From Pseudomonas sp. RIT-PI-S (GTDB lineage Bacteria; Pseudomonadota; Gammaproteobacteria; Pseudomonadales; Pseudomonadaceae): a DNA stretch of 64,000 nucleotides. Position 1 is the first letter of the stretch. Every line of letters begins with the position of its first letter. Position numbers and translations under genes: made by a program. The notes under the pieces are model-generated. The model had not been told where the DNA came from, searched no databases, and worked only from the letters and a program-made list of their open reading frames with translations. Positions 8,792-17,173 of this stretch are shown here, in pieces. Location: positions 1 to 64,000 of the forward strand of contig NZ_JANZKJ010000012.1 of the NCBI RefSeq assembly GCF_025642975.1, in the 5' to 3' direction.

Positions 8792-11700
8792 ATGACTGAA
8801 AACCCTCCCCTGCCGGGCCTGGACCTGTTCGACGATGCCTGGCTGGCCAGCCTGCGCTGGGCCCGGCTGGACCACCTGGACGGCCTGACCCGCTGGCGCG
8901 CCTACAGCAGCGATGGCCTGCGGCAGTGGCTGGTGCTGCGTGCCAGTGAGCCGGCCGCGCCCTCCGCACAGGAACGGATCGACCGCGAATACGCCCTCGC
9001 GCCCTGCCTGGACCCCGCCTGGGCAGTGCAGCCGTTGGCTCGCCTGAACACCGCCGACGGGCCGGCACTGGTGCTTCAGGACGGCGGCGAGCCGGCCAGC
9101 GAAGCTGGCATGGGCAGCTTTTCGATAGAACGGTTTTTAACCCTTGCGCTGCAAGCCAGCGCTGCGCTGGCCCAGGTGCACGCACGTGGCATCGTCCATC
9201 AGGATATCTGCCCCGAACACCTCATGGTCGCCGCCGACGGCCGAGTGCGGCTCACGGGTTTCGCAGGGGCTATCCTCGCCGAGCACAACGGGCGGGAACA
9301 GGGCTGGATCCGCCACGGCCGCTTTGCTTACCTGGCGCCAGAGGCGATTGCCAGCCAGGCCGCCGGGCCGGCCACTGACCTGTACGCGCTGGGTGTGACG
9401 TTCTTTCAACTGCTGACCGGGCATTTGCCGTTCGAAGCGGGCGATCCGCTGGAATGGCGCCAGCAGCACCTGGCGGTGATGCCGCCGCCGCTGTCGCGCT
9501 GGCGCCAAGGCCTGCCCGCGGCGCTGGAGCAACTGGTCGCGCGGCTGCTGCACAAACAGCCCGAGCAACGACCGGAGTCTGCCCAGGCATTGGAAGCGCA
9601 GCTGTGGCGCCACCTCAACGAATGGCGCGAGTTCGGCACCCTCGGCGCCAGTGCCCGAGCACTGCCCTCCGGCCACGCCGGCATCGAGCTGGTAGGTCGG
9701 GAGGCGCCGCTGCAAGCCCTGCTGCAAGCGGTGGAGCAACTTCAGCGCTGGCGCGGCGGCGCAGTGTTCATCAGCGGCGAGGCCGGCATCGGCAAGACCA
9801 CCCTGGTACGCGCGCTGCGCCAACGCCTGACCGATGACCAACTGATGTTCGCCAATGCCAAGTGCGAGCTGGCCCGGCACCACCTGCCCTATGGCGCCCT
9901 GTGTGCCGCCCTGGGCTCGTTGTTCGCACGCCTGGCCGGCGCTGCTCCTGCCCAGGCGCAGGCCGTGGCGCAACGGTTGCGCCAGGCGCTTGGGGACCAT
10001 GGCGCCACCCTGGCGCGGCTGGTCCCCGAGCTGGAATGGCTGACCGGAGAGCTGCCAAGCGCCAGCCCACCTTCGGTAAGCGAAGCCCGGCGGCATTTGC
10101 TGGGGCTGTTCCAGCAGGTGTTCGCCGCCGTGGCGACCCCAGAGCGCCCGTTGGTGCTGTTCCTGGATGACCTTCAGTGGGTGGACCCGGAAACCCGCTC
10201 GTTCCTGGCCGAGCTCAACGCTCGCCAATTGCGCCACCTGCTGTTGATTGCCGGCTGCCGCGACGACGCCCTGGCCACCGACGCCGCCCTCGCCCGGCTG
10301 CTGGCGCATTATCGCGAGCTCGGCCAGCGCTGTCTGGAAATCGAGCTGCGGCCGTTGGCCGTCGACGACGTGAACGCGCTGTTGGCGGCGCGCTTGTCAC
10401 TGTCGGCCAGCGAGCGTGACACCCTGGCGGCGCGGCTGCACCAGCGCGGCGCCGGCAACCCCCTATACGTGGCGCAAGTGATCGAGGTGCTACAGGAAAC
10501 CGGCAACACCGAGGACGCCACCCAGTGGCCGTTGTTCGCCGGCGTTGAAGCGCTGCTGACCACCCGCCTGCAAGGGTTGCCCGAGCGCACCCGGGAGGTG
10601 CTCGGGGTGCTGGCGATGCTGGGCAACCACACGCCGGTGGAAGACCTGGCAGCGGTGACTGGCACCACCCCGGCGCACCTGGCCAGCCTGCTTCGCCCGG
10701 CGGTGAAAGCGAGCCTGCTCAGCGAAGCGCGCAGCGGCTTGTCGTTCACCCACGACACGATCCTCGAAACCGTGCGTTCGCGCCTGCCCGAACCACTCAA
10801 GCGCACCATGCACTTGCAGTTCGCGGTCATCCTGTTGGGCCGGTTGCCGCCGCAGGCGGAGGCCGACGCGTTGTTCCGGGTTGCCGGGCAGGTGCTGCGG
10901 GCCGATCACGCCTTGTTGGCCAATGGGCAGCGTCAGGCGTTCATCAATGTGCTGACACAAGCGGCGGACGTGGCCAAGGCCGCGGCAGCGCCCAAGGCGG
11001 CGCTGCGCTACCTCGCCCACGCGCAGCTGCTGCTCGCCGAAGCCCCTTCGCCCTTGGAGCCGCTGGCCCGGGAGGTAGAGTTTTTGCAGGTGCAATGCCT
11101 GATCCTCGATGCCGACTACACCGCCGCCCAGGCTTACATCGCCGCCGCGTTACAGCGCCCGTGCGATGCCCTCGAACGCGCCAAGCTGTATCGCCTGAGC
11201 TGCGAGGTGCATAACTTGCAGGGCGACTACGCCGGCGCTGCCGGCACCGCCGCCACGGGGTTGACCACCCTTGGCCTGAGCATTGCCCTCGACCCCAGCG
11301 CCGCCCAGGCCGAGCAAGCCTGGGAAGCCTTGCTCGGCGACCTGGCCGGGCGGCCGCCCAGTGTCTTTCTCAACCTGCGGCCCACCGCGGACCCGCAAGT
11401 GGAGGCCATCGTCGAGCTGCTGGCCAGCCTGATGATCCCCGGTTCTTTCATCGCGCCACAGCTGCTGCTGGTCACCGCCTGCCAGATCGCCCGGCTGACC
11501 TTGGCCCATGGCATGAGCCCAGCGAGCGTGCCTGGCCTTGCCTGGCTTGGCGTGGCCAGTGCGCACCGCTTCGAGGCCTACGCGCTGGGCCTGGACTTCA
11601 CCCGCTGCGCCGTGACCCTGACCGAGCAGCCGCGGTATGCCAGCGGCCGGGTGTCGGCGTTGATTGCCCTGGACCAGGTCAGCGTATGGACGCAGCCCTT

Positions 11701-14239
11701 GCCCTTCGCCCTGGAGTGCGCCGAGCAAGCCTATCGGGCCAGCCTGGCGCTCGGCAGCCCGAGCCTTGCCTGCTTTTCCAACAACCATATCGTCTCGGAC
11801 CTGCTGGTACTGGGTGCCCCCATCGAGCGGATGCTGCGGCAGATCGACAGCGGCCTGATCATGGCGGGCAACCTGGAATACGTGGACGCGCAAAGCATTC
11901 TGCACACCCAGGCGCTGTACATCCGCCGCCTGGCAGGGGACATCGACGCCGCGGTGCCGATCCCTGAGCGCGGCGAACTGGCGCGGCGGGTCAGCGAAAG
12001 CAGCATGGGGCCGCTGCGGTTCTGGTGGGAGCTGTTCGAGGGCCTGTTCCAGTTCCTCGAGGGCTCCCTGGAGGAGGCGGCCCGGCGCCTCGACGCCGCC
12101 TGGGCGTTGGCCTGGGCAGTGCCCGCGCAGATCCACCTGATCGACCTGGCGCTGTTCAGCGTGCTCAACCGCGCGGCGCTGCAAACCCTGACCCAGGCCC
12201 CGCAGGATTACGAACAACCCATGCGGCACCTGCGCCTGTGGGCGACGCTCAACCCCAAATACTTCGCCGACCGCCTGGCCCTGGCCGAGGCGGAGGTGTG
12301 CCGGGTGCGCGGCGACACCCTGGGCGCGCTGCAAGGCTACGAGGCGACCATCGCCAAGGCGGCGCAGTGCGGCGCCATTCATATCCAAGGCCTGGCGCAT
12401 GAGCTGGCCGCGCGCTGCCATCACAGCGCCGGGCTGAGCGTTTCTGCCCGCCATCACTGGCGCCAGGCTCGCGATGCCTGGCGGCGCTGGGGCGCCATGG
12501 TGCTGGCCGAGCAGCTGGAGGCCGAACACCCGTTTCTGCTGGAAGCCGACCGCTCCGCCGGCGGGCACCCGCCGTTGGCGACCAGCCAGCAGCTGGACGT
12601 GATGTCCATCACCCGCGCGTGCCAGGCGCTATCGCGCGAAATCGAGCTGGACTCGCTGGTGAAGACCCTGCTGGCCACCACCGTCATGTATGCCGGCGCC
12701 ACCCATGCCGCGCTGCTGTTGGTGGCCAGTGACGACGCCCTCGAGGTACGGGCCACGGCACATGCGGGCCTCGACGGTGTGAACGTGCAGTTGTGCCAAG
12801 TGGCGCCCTCGCCTGCCGGGCTGCCGTTGAGCCTGATCCATGACTGCGTGCGCAGCCGCGCCTCGCTGGTGATCAACAGCCCGGAACAACTGCGCCGCTA
12901 TGCCGACGACCTCTACCTGGGCCGCCTGGAAAATGGCTCGGCGGTGTGCGTGCCCCTGCTCAAGCAGAACGCCGTGATCGGCGTGCTCTACCTGGAAAAC
13001 CCCTTCACCGCCGAAGTGTTCGCGCCACCGCGGGTAGAGGTGCTGGAATGGCTGGCCGCACAGGCGGCGATCTCTCTGAGCACGGCCACGCTCTACGCCA
13101 CCCTGGTGGAGGAGAACCAACGTCGCCGCGAAAGCGAAACCACCCTGGAGCGCTCCCAGGCGCTGCTTGCCATCGGCCAGCAGGTCAGCCGCTACGCCAC
13201 CTTCAGCTGGAAGGACCCCCACGCCAGTGGCTTCTGGTCGCCGCGCCTGCTCGAGGAACTCGCGCTACCGCCGTGCAGCGACCCCCGCTACCTGGCTGCG
13301 CCGGAACTGCTGGTCCACCCGGACGACCGCCATCGCTTCAGCAACCGCCTGGCCAAGGCGATCGAGCAGCATCAGGCCTTCCGCCTGGAGTTTCGCAGCA
13401 CGCCGGTGGACGGGCATTGGCATTATCTGGAGGTGGTCGCCGAGCCAGACGGCGATGAGGGCTTCCTCGGGATCATTTCGGACATCAGCGAGCGCCGGCA
13501 CACCGAAACCGCCCTGCGCGCCGCCCGCAGCGAGCTCAACCGCACCGCCCAGGCGACCATCCTCGGCGAACTGGCCGCCTCCATCGCCCACGAAATCAAC
13601 CAGCCGTTGCTGTCCATCCTCACCAACGCCGGCGCCAGCCTGCGCTGGCTGCAACGGCCGGAACCGGAAATCCTCGAAGCGAGCGAGGGCCTGCGTGACA
13701 TCAAGGGCCAGGCCCAACGCGCGGCGGACATCGTCACCGCCATTCGTGCCCTCGCCCGCCAGGCGCCACCGGAACACAAGCCGCTGGCCCTGGACCCACT
13801 GATCCAACGGGTGCTGGCGCTGACCCAGGCCGACATCGACGACCGCCAGGTGGCCCTGAGCCTGCGGCTCGGCGCGCCGGGCGAAGTGCAGGCCGACGCC
13901 GTACAACTGCAACAGGTGGTGCTTAACCTGGTGAACAACGCCGTAGACGCCATGCAAGCTTTGCCGCCGCCCCAGCGGCGCCTGACCGTGAGCAGCGAAC
14001 CGGTGCCCGGCGGTGTGCTGGTGATGATCGAAGATACCGGCCCCGGCATCCCTCCCGAACAAGCCGACAAGGTGTTCCAGGCGTTCTACAGCACCAAGGC
14101 CAGCGGCATGGGCATGGGCCTGGCCATCTGCTTCTCGATCATCAACGCCCACGGTGGCGCCTTGCACACCCACACCGGGCGCGGTGGCGAGCATTTGTTC
14201 TTGTTTACGTTGCCCGGGGTGGGGGCCGGCGCCGGGTGA
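8792..14239 (+). CDS. Giant hybrid regulator: pseudokinase-AAA-TPR-GAF-PAS-histidine kinase
   Basis: 1815 residues from ATG at 8792 (MTENPPLPG); the frame is open further upstream but that extension is low in coding character. The order is: Ser/Thr kinase-like domain (about 15-285); AAA/ATPase with Walker A GEAGIGKTT (about 330) and Walker B LVLFLDDLQWVD (about 453); a long helical, TPR-like region (about 700-1250); GAF (about 1270-1430); PAS (about 1465-1570); a HisKA H-box SIAHEINQPL (about 1592); and HATPase_c with NLVNNAVDAM, DTGPGIP and GMGMGLAI. Such trifunctional proteins are known in proteobacteria but their signals are mostly unknown. The histidine-kinase half looks active. The Ser/Thr kinase half has lost key residues: HQDICPEH replaces HRDLKPEN and TGFAG replaces DFG. 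No receiver domain or regulator is adjacent. Confidence 0.85.
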   Translation: MTENPPLPGLDLFDDAWLASLRWARLDHLDGLTRWRAYSSDGLRQWLVLRASEPAAPSAQERIDREYALAPCLDPAWAVQPLARLNTADGPALVLQDGGEPASEAGMGSFSIERFLTLALQASAALAQVHARGIVHQDICPEHLMVAADGRVRLTGFAGAILAEHNGREQGWIRHGRFAYLAPEAIASQAAGPATDLYALGVTFFQLLTGHLPFEAGDPLEWRQQHLAVMPPPLSRWRQGLPAALEQLVARLLHKQPEQRPESAQALEAQLWRHLNEWREFGTLGASARALPSGHAGIELVGREAPLQALLQAVEQLQRWRGGAVFISGEAGIGKTTLVRALRQRLTDDQLMFANAKCELARHHLPYGALCAALGSLFARLAGAAPAQAQAVAQRLRQALGDHGATLARLVPELEWLTGELPSASPPSVSEARRHLLGLFQQVFAAVATPERPLVLFLDDLQWVDPETRSFLAELNARQLRHLLLIAGCRDDALATDAALARLLAHYRELGQRCLEIELRPLAVDDVNALLAARLSLSASERDTLAARLHQRGAGNPLYVAQVIEVLQETGNTEDATQWPLFAGVEALLTTRLQGLPERTREVLGVLAMLGNHTPVEDLAAVTGTTPAHLASLLRPAVKASLLSEARSGLSFTHDTILETVRSRLPEPLKRTMHLQFAVILLGRLPPQAEADALFRVAGQVLRADHALLANGQRQAFINVLTQAADVAKAAAAPKAALRYLAHAQLLLAEAPSPLEPLAREVEFLQVQCLILDADYTAAQAYIAAALQRPCDALERAKLYRLSCEVHNLQGDYAGAAGTAATGLTTLGLSIALDPSAAQAEQAWEALLGDLAGRPPSVFLNLRPTADPQVEAIVELLASLMIPGSFIAPQLLLVTACQIARLTLAHGMSPASVPGLAWLGVASAHRFEAYALGLDFTRCAVTLTEQPRYASGRVSALIALDQVSVWTQPLPFALECAEQAYRASLALGSPSLACFSNNHIVSDLLVLGAPIERMLRQIDSGLIMAGNLEYVDAQSILHTQALYIRRLAGDIDAAVPIPERGELARRVSESSMGPLRFWWELFEGLFQFLEGSLEEAARRLDAAWALAWAVPAQIHLIDLALFSVLNRAALQTLTQAPQDYEQPMRHLRLWATLNPKYFADRLALAEAEVCRVRGDTLGALQGYEATIAKAAQCGAIHIQGLAHELAARCHHSAGLSVSARHHWRQARDAWRRWGAMVLAEQLEAEHPFLLEADRSAGGHPPLATSQQLDVMSITRACQALSREIELDSLVKTLLATTVMYAGATHAALLLVASDDALEVRATAHAGLDGVNVQLCQVAPSPAGLPLSLIHDCVRSRASLVINSPEQLRRYADDLYLGRLENGSAVCVPLLKQNAVIGVLYLENPFTAEVFAPPRVEVLEWLAAQAAISLSTATLYATLVEENQRRRESETTLERSQALLAIGQQVSRYATFSWKDPHASGFWSPRLLEELALPPCSDPRYLAAPELLVHPDDRHRFSNRLAKAIEQHQAFRLEFRSTPVDGHWHYLEVVAEPDGDEGFLGIISDISERRHTETALRAARSELNRTAQATILGELAASIAHEINQPLLSILTNAGASLRWLQRPEPEILEASEGLRDIKGQAQRAADIVTAIRALARQAPPEHKPLALDPLIQRVLALTQADIDDRQVALSLRLGAPGEVQADAVQLQQVVLNLVNNAVDAMQALPPPQRRLTVSSEPVPGGVLVMIEDTGPGIPPEQADKVFQAFYSTKASGMGMGLAICFSIINAHGGALHTHTGRGGEHLFLFTLPGVGAGAG

Positions 14240-14351
14240 TCGGTTCAGCATTGCAACCCCTGACCCCGAGCGCCGGGGAAATACGCCGGGCCCACAGGTG
14301 CGCTGGGCAAAGCAGGCTACAGTTGTTGAGCGCGCCCGAGGAGAAAGCCAC

Positions 14352-14927
14352 TTGCCCATCAGAACGAACGTTGCAGGCAGCCACGCCGGGGAATCCCAAG
14401 CCTCGGCGCAAACTGTGCTTCTGCTGGCGTGTGGCACCGGCAGCCGCTTGGCCTTCGAGGCCCTGTACCGCGACACCTCGGCCAAGCTGTTCGGCATCTG
14501 CCTCTACTACCTGAACAACCGCGCCGAGGCCGAAGAAGTCCTCCAAGAAACCTACACCAGCGTATGGCTCAAAGCCTCCAGCTTCGATCCGGGGCTTTCC
14601 AGTGCCTGCACCTGGCTGGCGGCCATGGCTCGTCACAAGGCAATCGACAGGCGCCGCGCCCGCCTCCGCCATGAGCCGCTCGATGCTGTCGACCAATGGC
14701 CCACACAGGACACGGTTCTGGACACGGTGGAGCGCGACTGTCAGGGAGCTGCCATCGAACGCTGCCTTGGCACCTTGGAAGCGGACCTGCAGCGTTATAT
14801 CCGCGTGGCCTTTTTCGAAGGCTATTCCTACGCTGAGCTGGCCGAGCGCCACAGCATCCCGCTGGGCACGATGAAGAGCTGGATTCGTCGCGGGCTGCTT
14901 CGACTGCGGGTGTGCCTCGGCTTATGA
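14352..14927 (+). CDS. ECF-family RNA polymerase sigma factor
   Basis: About 191 residues if it starts at the TTG at 14352, which sits 8 nt after GAGGAG; no ATG or GTG in frame is better placed. Sigma region 2 is recognisable (FEALYRDTSAKLFGICLYYL, AEAEEVLQETYTSVW, TWLAAMARHKAIDRRRA), as is region 4 (GYSYAELAERHSIPLGTMKSWIRRGLLRLR, a helix-turn-helix). The next gene starts inside its stop codon (ATGA) and encodes a RskA-type anti-sigma factor, which by analogy holds this sigma at the membrane. The ECF/RskA/fasciclin order is a recurrent arrangement. A weak TTG start on a coupled regulator may keep expression low. Confidence 0.85.
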   Translation: MPIRTNVAGSHAGESQASAQTVLLLACGTGSRLAFEALYRDTSAKLFGICLYYLNNRAEAEEVLQETYTSVWLKASSFDPGLSSACTWLAAMARHKAIDRRRARLRHEPLDAVDQWPTQDTVLDTVERDCQGAAIERCLGTLEADLQRYIRVAFFEGYSYAELAERHSIPLGTMKSWIRRGLLRLRVCLGL

Positions 14928-15637
14928 ATGAACATGATTTGCCGCCAGCCGACGATCACGATCGATTGATCGCCGAATACGTGCTGGGTGTATTGACCCG
15001 TGAAGAGCGCGATCAGGTCGCGGCGATGGCTACCCGGGACCCGGTTGTTCAGGCGGCCATCGCTGCCTGGGAGGACCACTTTGCCGATTGGCTCAACCAG
15101 GTGCCTGCGGCTAGCCCGCCGCCGCATGTCTGGCAGGCGATCGAAGCGCAACTGTTCCCGGGCGATACTCCCCTACGGCAGGAACGCTCAGGCTGGTGGT
15201 ACCGCCTCGGGTTCTGGCGGTGGTCCACCGCTGCGCTGGCCATCGGTTTGCTCGCGGCCGTGTTCACCCTTATGCAGCCGCAGGGGGAACCACAAACCGC
15301 GACGGCCACGCTGGCCCGCCTGGAGCAAAGCGACGGCGACGTGCTGTTCGCCGCGACGGTCCAGCCCGGGGGCCGAAGCGTACTGTTCGTTCCTACTCGA
15401 AGCGCTTTCTGGCAGGGCCACAGTGCCCAGGCCTGGGTGATCGCTGGCGACGGCAAGCCTCATTCGCTCGGCTTGCTGCCAGCGAATGCCGCCGCCGTCT
15501 TGCCGGTGCCCTCCGAGTTGGCCGCCACACTGGCCGACGGCGCAGTACTTGCCGTTTCCCTGGAGCCGGTCAAGGGCTCTCCTACCGGCCAGCCGACCGG
15601 CCCGGTCATCGCCAAGGGAAAAATATCGTCGTTGTGA
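14924..15637 (+). CDS. RskA-type membrane anti-sigma factor
   Basis: 237 residues, overlapping the sigma gene by 4 nt (ATGA). The N-terminus resembles the anti-sigma-K cytoplasmic domain (IAEYVLGVLTREERDQVAAM, ENHF-like WEDHFADWL, VWQAIEAQL) and lacks the HxxxCxxC zinc motif. A single membrane span follows (STAALAIGLLAAVFTLM, about residues 100-118). The periplasmic RskA domain includes LARLEQSDGDVLFAATV, HSAQAWVIAGDGKPHSLG and LAVSLEPVKGSPTGQPTGPV. It should bind and inactivate the sigma encoded upstream until a signal triggers its release or proteolysis. The nature of the signal is not visible here. Confidence 0.85.
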   Translation: MNEHDLPPADDHDRLIAEYVLGVLTREERDQVAAMATRDPVVQAAIAAWEDHFADWLNQVPAASPPPHVWQAIEAQLFPGDTPLRQERSGWWYRLGFWRWSTAALAIGLLAAVFTLMQPQGEPQTATATLARLEQSDGDVLFAATVQPGGRSVLFVPTRSAFWQGHSAQAWVIAGDGKPHSLGLLPANAAAVLPVPSELAATLADGAVLAVSLEPVKGSPTGQPTGPVIAKGKISSL

Positions 15638-15711
15638 TGCATCCGCTTGCTGCGCTGCTCCGTATATTGCGCACCTTCATCCGAAGGGCCCAAGAACCGA
15701 GGAGACGTATC

Positions 15712-16269
15712 ATGCTTAACTTCGTTCAGCGCATCGCAGCGGCCTGCCTGGCTGCCCTCTGCCTTGTTTCACTGCCCAGCCTTGCTGCCAGCCCACCCAT
15801 GGTCGGCGGCGCGCCGATGTACCCGGACAAGACCATCGTCGAGAACGCCAGCCATTCAAAGGACCATACGACGCTGGTGGCAGCGGTCAAAGCCGCCGAC
15901 CTGGTAGACACCCTCAACGGCAAGGGCCCCTTCACGGTATTTGCGCCCACCAATGAAGCCTTCGCCAAACTGCCCGCCGGCACCGTCGATACCCTGGTGA
16001 AACCGGAGCACAAAGCCGACCTGACCAAAATCCTGACCTACCACGTTGTTCCAGGCGCCCTCAGCGCCCAACAGTTGATGGCGGACGCCAAGATGCATGG
16101 CGGCAAAACCGAGCTGAAAACCGTCCAGGGGGAAACGCTGACCGTCATGGTCCACGACGGCAAGCTTTGGGTGATGGACGCCAAGGGCGGCAAGGCCGCA
16201 GTCACCATCGCAGACGTGATGCAGTCCAATGGCGTGGTTCATGTGATCGATACGGTGCTGATGCCGTAA
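15712..16269 (+). CDS. Secreted fasciclin (FAS1) domain protein
   Basis: 185 residues with GAGGAG ahead of the ATG. A signal peptide (MLNFVQRIAAACLAALCLVS...SLAAS) precedes one FAS1 domain: HTTLVAAVKAADLVDTL, the H1 motif GPFTVFAPTNEAFAKLP, the YHVVPG block, and the H2-like end NGVVHVIDTVLMP. FAS1 proteins are extracellular and often adhesive. The gene follows the sigma/anti-sigma pair on the same strand with 74 nt between, so it is probably a target or third member of that operon. It ends just before a strong hairpin at 16286-16310. Confidence 0.88.
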   Translation: MLNFVQRIAAACLAALCLVSLPSLAASPPMVGGAPMYPDKTIVENASHSKDHTTLVAAVKAADLVDTLNGKGPFTVFAPTNEAFAKLPAGTVDTLVKPEHKADLTKILTYHVVPGALSAQQLMADAKMHGGKTELKTVQGETLTVMVHDGKLWVMDAKGGKAAVTIADVMQSNGVVHVIDTVLMP

Positions 16270-16285
16270 CAGGCGCAGCGGCGAT

Positions 16286-16310
16286 GGCGGGCATACCAGC
16301 CATGCCCGCC
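16286..16310 (+). terminator. Hairpin after the fasciclin gene
   Basis: Perfect 9-bp arms GGCGGGCAT (16286-16294) and ATGCCCGCC (16302-16310) enclose a 7-nt loop, 17 nt after the stop codon. No T-run follows, so intrinsic termination is plausible but not certain. The adjoining 14-bp direct repeat GCAGCGGCGATGGC occurs at 16275 and 16326. Confidence 0.45.
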
Positions 16311-16355
16311 GGGGCTGGCCGTGGTGCAGCGGCGATGGCAGCTTCTTTTGTGCAG

Positions 16356-17099
16356 TCAGCGGGCTCCCGTCAGCCTGATCCACGAATACTGGAACGCCTT
16401 GCCTTCAGCCCTTTGTTGCCGCCTGCGGTAGCTCCCTAGCGTAGGCGTGGAGCAATAAGTGCAAGGGGCGCAACCGTCTATCTGCGACCGGGCGATGCCT
16501 TCGAACATCAACAGGTCTTGGCAGTAGGTGCGCAGGTCCAACCAGGCATCCCCACCGTGGGGTGCCGCGGGCTGCAAGTGGGGGCGCATGGCAGGGGCCG
16601 GCTGGGCCCAGGACCAGGGCACTTCGCGGCCTTCCCAAATGTGGCCGTGGGCCGCTTCGATCGTTCGTAGAAGCGACAGGCTCACTTCATAGCAACAGCT
16701 GCCTATGCTGGGGCCCAGGGCAAACCTGAGGGCCTGGGTGTCGATCCCGGCGCCAACGAAAGCCCGTATGGAGTTACTGATGCACCCCGCGACAAGGCCC
16801 TTCCAGCCGGCATGGATCGTGGCCACGAACGGCACCTGCGTGGAGGCCACCAGCAGAGGAAGGCAATCCGCGGTGATTACACCAATTGCTCTCGTAGACC
16901 GGGTGAATAGCGCATCGGCCTTCATTGCCTTGGCCATTTCGTTGCCCTGCGCCTCGACGATACCGGCGCCGTGCTGTTGGTCCGGATACAGCAGGTCCGG
17001 CGGCCGCGTTTTATCGTCGAGGGTGCCAAAGCCGTGTTCCACACCGCGAATGTTGCTCAGTGCCGCTGAGATAAAAACCACGTGTGACCTCCACTGCAT
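16356..17099 (-). CDS. PgeF/YfiH (DUF152) family protein, copper-oxidase-4 type
   Basis: About 247 residues from ATG at 17099 (MQWRSHVVF); a TTG at 17135 in frame could add 12 residues and neither start has a clear ribosome binding site. Family hallmarks are the PDQQHGAGI segment, ITADCLPLLVAS, IHAGWKGLVAG, the GPSIGSCCYEV cysteine motif, and CAPCTYCSTPTLGSYRR near the end. Members have been described as purine nucleoside phosphorylase/deaminases and as peptidoglycan-precursor-editing or polyphenol-oxidising enzymes; which applies here cannot be told. It is convergent with the fasciclin gene and not next to the usual rluD/clpB genes, so it may be an extra copy in this genome. Confidence 0.75.
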   Translation of the reverse strand: MQWRSHVVFISAALSNIRGVEHGFGTLDDKTRPPDLLYPDQQHGAGIVEAQGNEMAKAMKADALFTRSTRAIGVITADCLPLLVASTQVPFVATIHAGWKGLVAGCISNSIRAFVGAGIDTQALRFALGPSIGSCCYEVSLSLLRTIEAAHGHIWEGREVPWSWAQPAPAMRPHLQPAAPHGGDAWLDLRTYCQDLLMFEGIARSQIDGCAPCTYCSTPTLGSYRRRQQRAEGKAFQYSWIRLTGAR

Positions 17100-17173
17100 T
17101 GTTTGAACGTGCCGGCTGAAGGCGGGACGGCGCAATGCCGTTCACTGGCGCGTTGGGCCATGCAATCGGGCCC

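Noticed and set aside
11150..12568. 472-codon minus-strand frame in the giant regulator
   Set aside because: Lies antisense within a continuous multi-domain gene; no homologue recognisable.
13265..14497. 410-codon minus-strand frame opposite the histidine kinase module
   Set aside because: The plus strand carries canonical H-, N- and G-boxes here; the antisense frame is fortuitous.
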